A stretch of DNA of 64,000 bases from Candidatus Latescibacterota bacterium (lineage in GTDB: Bacteria > Krumholzibacteriota > Krumholzibacteriia > LZORAL124-64-63). The DNA lies in NCBI GenBank assembly GCA_030658975.1, contig JAUSBL010000002.1:1-64000 (forward strand), read 5' to 3'. Below, piece by piece: positions 58,872-64,000 of this stretch. The position numbers and the translations under genes were made by a program. Numbering within the stretch: position 1 is the first letter of the stretch; each line of letters opens with the position of its first letter. The notes under the pieces were generated by a model. The model was not told the DNA's origin, ran no database searches, and was given only the letters and a program-made list of their open reading frames with translations.

Positions 58872-58907
58872 CCGGCCGCGGTTCCCAAGGACGGGGACCG
58901 CGGCCGG
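58872..58907. repeat. Hairpin in the divergent intergenic region
   Basis: CCGGCCGCGGT pairs perfectly with ACCGCGGCCGG (11 bp); four more inner pairs (one G-T) extend the stem, leaving a 6-nt loop. It lies between the TtcA-like gene (leftward) and the M29-like gene (rightward), about 120 nt before the latter's ATG, so it may be a leader hairpin of that gene. No T-run. Confidence 0.45.
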
Positions 58908-59025
58908 TTCGCTTGTGGCCGTGCCCGGCCGCGCGCCCTCCTCTGGACGCATCCTCTGGACATGAGGCGGCGCGTCGCCCATCGTTGCGCCCGAGGGAGC
59001 CCACCACCCCGCCGGGAGGGCGACA

Positions 59026-60018
59026 ATGAAGAACCGCGAAGAACGGGTCCGCGCCGCGCGCAGCGCGCTGACCAACGTGCTGGACTTGAAGCGCCACGAC
59101 CGCGTCCTGGTCGTCACCGACACGATCACCCGCGGCGTGGCCGACGTGTTCGCCGAAACGGCCGAGGCCGAGGGCTGCGACACCGACACCTACCTCATCC
59201 CCGAACAGGGCCGACCCCTCGCCGCGCTGCCGGCGGGAATGGTCGACCGTCTCGCCGGCCGCACGGTGGTGATCAACGCGTTCTCGGCGTCGAACGCCGA
59301 GGTGCCCTTCCGCATCGCCTGGATCCGCGCCATCGAAGAGACGCGACGGATCCGCCTGGGGCACGCGCCCGGCATCACCGAAGCCATGCTCGACGACGGC
59401 CCCCTGGCCGTGGACTACGCCGCCATGCGCGCACGCGCCGAGCGGCTGATCGAGAACCTGCGTGAAGCCGTCTCGGTGCACATCACGGCGCCCGGGGGCA
59501 CCGATCTGGTGCTGGGCCTGCGCGGCCGGCCGTTCCAGTCCGACGTCCGTGCGACCGTCGAGACCGGCGTCAATCTGCCGTGCGGCGAGGTCTACTGCGC
59601 CCCGATCGAAACCGAGGGCGAGGGCGTGCTGGTGGCCGACGGCCCCATCGGCGCCATCGGCAAGCCCGCGGCGCCCGTCACCCTGGAACTGTCACGGGGA
59701 CGCGTCGTGCGGGTGGCCTGCGCCGACGCCGCGCTGCGGGCCGAGATCGAGCAGCTCTGCGCGGCCGACGCGACCGCGAACATCGTCTGCGAGCTGGGCA
59801 TCGGCCTGAACCCCGGCGCGCGCCTGGTCGGCTGCATGCTGGAGGACGAGAAGGCCCTGCGCACGGCACACATCGCCTTCGGCAGCAACGAGGACATGCT
59901 CGGCGGCTGCAACATCTCGAGCGTCCACATCGACTACCTGTTCCACACGCCGTCGATGGACGTCGCCTACGAGGACGGCTCGCACCGCCAACTGATGCGC
60001 GACGGCCAGTTCACCTAG
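59026..60018 (+). CDS. M29-like leucyl aminopeptidase (AmpS/aminopeptidase T-like)
   Basis: Product of 330 residues; GGGAGG precedes the ATG. The N-terminal Rossmann-like half (DRVLVVTDTITRGVADVFAE, RTVVINAFSASNAEVPFRIAW) and the metallopeptidase half (VNLPCGEVYCAPIETEGEGVLVADG, ELGIGLNPGARLVGCMLEDEKALRTAHIAFGSNEDMLGG, HIDYLF) match the M29/COG2309 family. Likely metal ligands are Glu in PCGEVY, Glu in CELGIG, His in TAHIAFG, and His and Asp in HIDYLF. It is shorter than canonical M29 (~400). Cytoplasmic; it releases N-terminal amino acids. It precedes the HerA-like ATPase by 18 nt and may share its transcript. Confidence 0.85.
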   Translation: MKNREERVRAARSALTNVLDLKRHDRVLVVTDTITRGVADVFAETAEAEGCDTDTYLIPEQGRPLAALPAGMVDRLAGRTVVINAFSASNAEVPFRIAWIRAIEETRRIRLGHAPGITEAMLDDGPLAVDYAAMRARAERLIENLREAVSVHITAPGGTDLVLGLRGRPFQSDVRATVETGVNLPCGEVYCAPIETEGEGVLVADGPIGAIGKPAAPVTLELSRGRVVRVACADAALRAEIEQLCAADATANIVCELGIGLNPGARLVGCMLEDEKALRTAHIAFGSNEDMLGGCNISSVHIDYLFHTPSMDVAYEDGSHRQLMRDGQFT

Positions 60019-60036
60019 GAAAGCGGGGCCGCGGCC

Positions 60037-62514
60037 ATGCAACCCATCGAACGGCTGGGCGCCTTCTACCTCGGCAAGGAGTACGACCCGGCCACCGGCG
60101 TGAAGGCCGACGCGCATCTGCAGTACGACGCCCGCGACCTGACGACCCACGCCGTCTGCGTGGGCATGACCGGATCGGGCAAGACCGGGCTGTGCATCGC
60201 CCTGCTCGAGGAAGCGGCGCTCGACGGCGTGCCGGCGATCATCATCGATCCCAAGGGCGACCTCGCCAACCTCCTGCTCACGTTCCCCGAGCTGAGGCCC
60301 GAGGACTTCCTGCCCTGGGTCAACCCCGACGATGCGCGCCGCAAGGGCCAGACCCCGCAGCAGTACGCCGCCGCCACGGCGACCGCCTGGCGCGAGGGGC
60401 TCGCCGCCTGGGACCAGGATCCCGACCGCATCCGCCGCCTGAAGGCGAGCGCGGAGTTCCGCATCTACACCCCGGGCTCGGACGCGGGCACGCCGGTGTC
60501 CATCCTCGCCTCGCTGCGCGCGCCGGCCGGCGGCTGGGAGGGGAACGAGGAAGCCCGCCGCGAGCAGATCGCGGGCACCGTCGGCGCCCTGCTCGGCCTG
60601 GCCGGCGTCGAGGCGGATCCCCTGCGCGGCCGCGAGCACATCCTGCTCTCGACGATCTTCGAGCAGGCCTGGCGCGAGAGCCGCGACCTGGACCTGGTGC
60701 AGCTGATCACGGCGGTGCAGAAGCCGCCCGTGGACAAGCTCGGCGTCTTCGACGTGGACGTCTTCTTCCCGCCGCAGGACCGCTTCGGGCTGGCCATGGC
60801 CCTGAACGCCGTGGTCGCGGCGCCCTCGTTCGCGTCCTGGCTGCAGGGCGAGCCGCTGGACGTCGACGCACTCTTGCAGGCGCCGGACGGCCGGCCGCGC
60901 CACGCCATCTTCTCGATCGCGCACCTGCAGGACGCCGAGCGCATGTTCTTCACGACGCTCCTGCTGGAGCAGATCGTCGCCTGGATGCGCCGCCAGCCGG
61001 GCACCACCAGCCTGCGGGCCCTGCTCTACATGGACGAAGTCTTCGGCTACCTGCCGCCGACGGCCGAGCCGCCCAGCAAGAAGCCCCTGCTGACCCTGCT
61101 GAAGCAGGCCCGCGCCTGCGGTCTCGGCGTGGTGCTGACCACCCAGAACCCCGTCGACCTGGACTACAAGGCCCTCGGGAACGCCGGCACCTGGCTGCTG
61201 GGCAAGCTGCAGACCGAGCGCGACAAGCTGCGCGTGCTCGACGGGCTCGAGTCCGCAGGCGGCGGCCTCGACCGCCGGGCGGCCGACGCTCTGCTGTCGA
61301 ACCTGGGCGAGCGCGTTTTCCTGCTCCACGACACGCACGCCGACGGCCCGGTCCTGATGCAGACGCGCTGGGCCATGAGCTACCTGCGCGGCCCCCTGAC
61401 GCGCGACCAGATCCGCTCGCTCACCAAGGGCGCGACGCCCGCCGCGGCGCCTTCTGCGGCGGCAACCGCCCCGAAGGCGCCCGGCGCTCCCGCATCCCCC
61501 CTCGCCGCGCCGCCCCCTCTGCCGCCCGCGGTGCCGCAGGCCTGGGCGCCCGCAACCCGCTCGCGCGAGTCGGCCCTGGCCGCGCTCGAAGCGGAGCGCG
61601 GGCGCCTGGACGTCGCCGCCGCGACGCTGGTCTACGAGCCGCGGCTCGGCGCCTTCGGGCGCGTCGCCTTTGTCGACCGCAAGCTGGGCGTGGACGCGGA
61701 ACAATCCGTCGCCCTGCTGGTGCGGCCGCAGGACGCGGGCGCGCTGGTCCGGTGGCGCGAGGCCGAACCCGCCACCCTCGCGCCCGACGCCCTGGGCGCC
61801 GCTCCCGATCCCGGCGCCCTGTGCGCCCCGCTGCCCGCCGGCTGGAGCGCCGCGGCGGTCTACAAATCGGCCGCGAAGGATTTCGCCGACCATCTCTACC
61901 AGGACCGTGAACTGAGCCTGCCGCACTGCCCCGCCCTGGACCTGCACGGCCTGCCCGGCGAGACGGCGGCGGCGTTCGCCGGCCGCGTCCAGCTGGCGGC
62001 CCGCGAGCGTCGCGACGCCGACGTCGACAGGCTGCGCGCCAAAACCGGCACGGCCCTCGCACGGCTGATGGCGAAGCTGGAGCGCGAACAGTCGGAGCTG
62101 ACGCAGGACAGGGCCGACCATGCCTCGCGACAGCGCGAGGAACTGCTGTCGGCGGGCGAGACGATCGCCGGCATGCTCGGCGTCTTCGGCGGACGGCGTC
62201 GCACCGGCCTGGCGGCGGCGGCGCGCAAGCGGCACCTGACCGACAGCGCCCGGATGGACATCGCGGAATCGGAGCGGCTGATCGCCGGTCTCGAGCGGGA
62301 GATCGCCGCCATGCGTGCGCAGGCCGAGCAGGAGGCGGCCGCGGTCGCCTCCCGCTGGGACGCCGCCGCACGGGAGATCGCCGCCGTGGCGGTCAAGCCC
62401 CGGCGCACCGACGTGCGGGTGGACCTCGTCGCACTGACCTGGATGCCGTTCTGGGAGTTCACGGTGCGGGAGGGGGACGGCGGGACCGCGCCGTTGCGCG
62501 CCCCCGCGAGCTAG
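60037..62514 (+). CDS. HerA/VirB4-like ATPase with C-terminal coiled coil
   Basis: Product of 825 residues. Walker A GMTGSGKTG at 43-51, IIIDPKGDL, Walker B LLYMDEVFGYLPP near 330, and GVVLTTQNPVDLDYKAL (sensor motif) identify the HerA/FtsK-like (DUF87/DUF853) ATPase family. Around residues 470-500 is an Ala/Pro-rich linker, then a beta part and a long coiled coil (about 640-790: ARERRDADVDRLRAKTGTALARLMAKLEREQSELTQ; SERLIAGLEREIAAMRAQAEQEAAAV). The end has a C-terminal strand TDVRVDLVALTWMPFWEF. No nuclease (NurA or Sir2) gene is adjacent, so a role in DNA repair, conjugation-like transfer or defence cannot be chosen. Confidence 0.88.
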   Translation: MQPIERLGAFYLGKEYDPATGVKADAHLQYDARDLTTHAVCVGMTGSGKTGLCIALLEEAALDGVPAIIIDPKGDLANLLLTFPELRPEDFLPWVNPDDARRKGQTPQQYAAATATAWREGLAAWDQDPDRIRRLKASAEFRIYTPGSDAGTPVSILASLRAPAGGWEGNEEARREQIAGTVGALLGLAGVEADPLRGREHILLSTIFEQAWRESRDLDLVQLITAVQKPPVDKLGVFDVDVFFPPQDRFGLAMALNAVVAAPSFASWLQGEPLDVDALLQAPDGRPRHAIFSIAHLQDAERMFFTTLLLEQIVAWMRRQPGTTSLRALLYMDEVFGYLPPTAEPPSKKPLLTLLKQARACGLGVVLTTQNPVDLDYKALGNAGTWLLGKLQTERDKLRVLDGLESAGGGLDRRAADALLSNLGERVFLLHDTHADGPVLMQTRWAMSYLRGPLTRDQIRSLTKGATPAAAPSAAATAPKAPGAPASPLAAPPPLPPAVPQAWAPATRSRESALAALEAERGRLDVAAATLVYEPRLGAFGRVAFVDRKLGVDAEQSVALLVRPQDAGALVRWREAEPATLAPDALGAAPDPGALCAPLPAGWSAAAVYKSAAKDFADHLYQDRELSLPHCPALDLHGLPGETAAAFAGRVQLAARERRDADVDRLRAKTGTALARLMAKLEREQSELTQDRADHASRQREELLSAGETIAGMLGVFGGRRRTGLAAAARKRHLTDSARMDIAESERLIAGLEREIAAMRAQAEQEAAAVASRWDAAAREIAAVAVKPRRTDVRVDLVALTWMPFWEFTVREGDGGTAPLRAPAS

Positions 62515-62521
62515 GCCGGAA

Positions 62522-63397
62522 TCAGCGGACCACGGAGCCCGCGGCGCGGAACGACAGGTAGTCCTGGATCAGCCCGTCGTACTTGTCGCAGAGCGCGTCG
62601 TCGGCGAGCGCGTGACGCACGTCATCCGGGGTCGGGACGCGGCGCATCCCGGAACTGACGCCCCGCAGGGCCTGCAGCACGCGCAGGTGCTCGGAGCGGG
62701 CGTCCGGATTGTCCGACACCATGACGTGGTGCTCGCCGAAGCCGAAGACGCCGTCCGGCGTCGCCGCCATCCACTCGATGAACACCCGCATCGCGTCGTA
62801 CTGGCGGTTGCGCAGCGCCGCCCGCGGCTCGACCCAGTGCGGCTCGTGCACGAAGTTCACCGTGATCTCGGGCAGGTCGCCCACGAATCGGCAGACCAGC
62901 GTCTCCCCCGGCACGTCCAGCGCCACCATCTCCATCACCGTGCCCATCGACTTCTCCAGCTCGGCGGCGAAGCGGCGCATCCCCTCTTCCTTGTCGTCCG
63001 CGGTCTGGTAGGCCGCCTCCGCAGCCTCGAGCATCAGTTGCACCGTGCGCAGGCGGTCGCTCATCGGCATGGGGAGCCCGTCGGCCGGATCGGGCCGCCG
63101 CATGGGCTCGAACGGCATCCCGGCCAGGAAGAGGGTGTCCGTGCCGACACCCGTGAACGTCCACGGCGGCGGTATCTGCGCACCGTATCCCACCAGCAGG
63201 GGCTGATCACCGCCGGCGACGGTGACGGTGCCGTCCTCGTTGATCGGGTAAGGGAAGAACTCGGCGCGGAAAAAGCGCCAGTAGACCACCAGAGTGATGA
63301 TCAGCACGAGCTGAACGGCCGCCACCAGCAGAAAAACGCGCTTCCAGCTGAACTGCTGGGGATCGAACCTGGAAAAATCCTTCATGGGGGATGTCAT
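62522..63397 (-). CDS. Single-pass membrane protein of unknown function
   Basis: Product of 291 residues (start at ATG 63397 or 63385). After a short cytoplasmic end there is one transmembrane helix (WKRVFLLVAAVQLVLIITLVVYW). The remaining ~245 residues should be extracytoplasmic: NEDGTVTVAGGDQPLLVG, a helical EAAEAAYQTADDKEEGMRRFAAELEKSMGTVMEMVAL segment and RNRQYDAMRVFIEWMAATPDGVFGFGEHHVMV. No known domain recognised. Convergent with the ATPase gene, leaving only 7 nt between stops. Confidence 0.72.
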   Translation of the reverse strand: MTSPMKDFSRFDPQQFSWKRVFLLVAAVQLVLIITLVVYWRFFRAEFFPYPINEDGTVTVAGGDQPLLVGYGAQIPPPWTFTGVGTDTLFLAGMPFEPMRRPDPADGLPMPMSDRLRTVQLMLEAAEAAYQTADDKEEGMRRFAAELEKSMGTVMEMVALDVPGETLVCRFVGDLPEITVNFVHEPHWVEPRAALRNRQYDAMRVFIEWMAATPDGVFGFGEHHVMVSDNPDARSEHLRVLQALRGVSSGMRRVPTPDDVRHALADDALCDKYDGLIQDYLSFRAAGSVVR

Positions 63398-63448
63398 CGG
63401 CCAGCATCACCGTGAGTTGAGGGGGATCGGCCAAGGGCCGGGGCGCCT

Positions 63449-64000
63449 TCAGCGCAGACGCACCAGTTTCAGGGGCGCGGATCCCCGACGGTCGCGCAGG
63501 ACGGCGTAGTACACTCCGGCGGCCACTTCCCGGCCGCCGGCGTCGCGACCGTCCCAGCGGCGGCTCAGGGCGGACCCGTCGGGCGTGAGCTCCAGCCGGC
63601 GCAGGAGGCGGCCGCGAGCGTCGCGGATCTCCACCAGCGCCTCGGCCGGGGAGATCTTGCCGCCCGCATCGGAACCGGCCAGCGCTACCGTCGTGCCGCC
63701 GGCGAAGGGATTCGGCCAGCCGCGCAGCGCCGAAGGGCGGAGCGGCACTGCCCCCACTTCCGTCAACGCAGGCAGGTTCAGCAGGTAGTCCAGGATCCGC
63801 TGCTCGCTGCCGACCAGGGAATCCGGGACATGCCCGCCCTGCGGGTACACGTAGTAGACGTACTGCGGCGCCACGGCCCCGCCGGCGGTCATGACCGAAT
63901 CGGCGCGCGCGCTCTGCAGGATCGGCACGGTGTTGTCCAGTTCGCCATGATGGATCTGCAGGGGGACCTCGGCGTGCAGGTGCGGCAGGACACACCAGGA
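63449..64000 (-). CDS. C-terminal part of an exported alpha/beta hydrolase (S9/esterase-like) with FlgD/T9SS-like tail, cut by window end
   Basis: The reading frame is open to the window edge; the start lies outside. From the edge it reads LPHLHAEVPLQIHHGELDNTVP, where HHGELDNTVP carries the catalytic Asp of the prolyl-oligopeptidase/dienelactone hydrolase type. About 35 residues later, YVYPQGGHVPD carries the catalytic His. The final ~85 residues are a sorting domain (WPNPFAGGTTVALAG, VEIRDARGRLLRRLEL, RRWDGRDAGGREVAAGVYYAVL, LKLVRLR). The nucleophile Ser should be outside the window. Confidence 0.8.
   Translation of the reverse strand, partial: SWCVLPHLHAEVPLQIHHGELDNTVPILQSARADSVMTAGGAVAPQYVYYVYPQGGHVPDSLVGSEQRILDYLLNLPALTEVGAVPLRPSALRGWPNPFAGGTTVALAGSDAGGKISPAEALVEIRDARGRLLRRLELTPDGSALSRRWDGRDAGGREVAAGVYYAVLRDRRGSAPLKLVRLR

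Noticed and set aside
1-64000. Search for tRNA genes, CRISPR arrays and insertion sequences
   Set aside because: No convincing tRNA T-loop/acceptor pairing, no regularly spaced direct repeats and no transposase motifs were noticed; a dedicated tRNAscan or CRISPR search was not possible.

Overview
The window is about 70% G+C by eye, densely coded on both strands, and carries no recognisable rRNA, tRNA, CRISPR array or insertion sequence. Many encoded proteins have an N-terminal signal peptide and a C-terminal FlgD-Ig/T9SS-like sorting domain (a conserved NPFNP segment, then GxxxxxWDGxDxxGxxxxSGVY and a final KxxLxR-type strand). That feature, the futalosine-like menaquinone genes, the RND copper exporter and the Gram-negative-type lipoproteins suggest a Gram-negative member of the FCB superphylum, such as a Krumholzibacteriota- or Eisenbacteria-like lineage. 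This placement is inference; no marker gene was searched.

Layout. 0.1-8.8 kb: SnoaL-like exported protein, ATP sulfurylase (sat), tagged exported protein, glucose-6-phosphate isomerase (pgi), exported M1 aminopeptidase, thiI, NlpC/P60 lipoprotein. 9.0-12.7 kb: uracil-5 RNA methyltransferase and two tandem paralogous exported proteins. 12.9-21.9 kb: lamin-tail/GATase-like exported protein, a 47-residue membrane peptide, an ECF sigma/zinc-finger anti-sigma/lipoprotein operon, a 1025-residue LVIVD propeller protein, a SPOUT RNA methyltransferase and a double-parvulin isomerase. 22.0-27.2 kb: internally duplicated exported protein, then a coupled ubiD-menG-ubiX-ubiA operon for late menaquinone synthesis. 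27.4-31.4 kb: ECF sigma factor with an unusual membrane partner, a radical SAM/SPASM enzyme overlapping a small gene with five alternating cysteines (RiPP-like), and a SAM methyltransferase. 31.5-36.0 kb: four related exported genes that share domains but differ in their C-terminal tails. 36.1-45.4 kb: ECF sigma, anti-sigma with a DUF4384-like domain, exported TPR-CHAT caspase-like protease, small exported protein and a 1489-residue exported zincin, all on one strand. 45.5-51.9 kb: copper/silver-type RND efflux operon. 52.0-64.0 kb: a strongly structured RNA-like element, AIM24 protein, 5'-nucleotidase lipoprotein, TlyA-like and TtcA-like RNA modification proteins, a polytopic membrane protein, an isocitrate/isopropylmalate dehydrogenase-family enzyme, an M29-like aminopeptidase, a HerA-like ATPase, a single-pass membrane protein and the C-terminus of a sorted alpha/beta hydrolase.

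Two themes recur. First, seven exported proteins without the FlgD/T9SS domain end in a short tail of the form W-G-x-[IVL]-K-x-[LMA]-Y, usually followed by R. No protein carries both tail types, so the short tail looks like a second sorting or anchoring tag. Second, three ECF sigma factors each sit beside a membrane-spanning partner, so envelope signalling is well represented. The strongest candidates for undescribed biology are the short C-terminal tag, the five-cysteine peptide with its radical SAM enzyme, the sigma/CHAT/zincin operon and the structured element at 52.0-52.14 kb.
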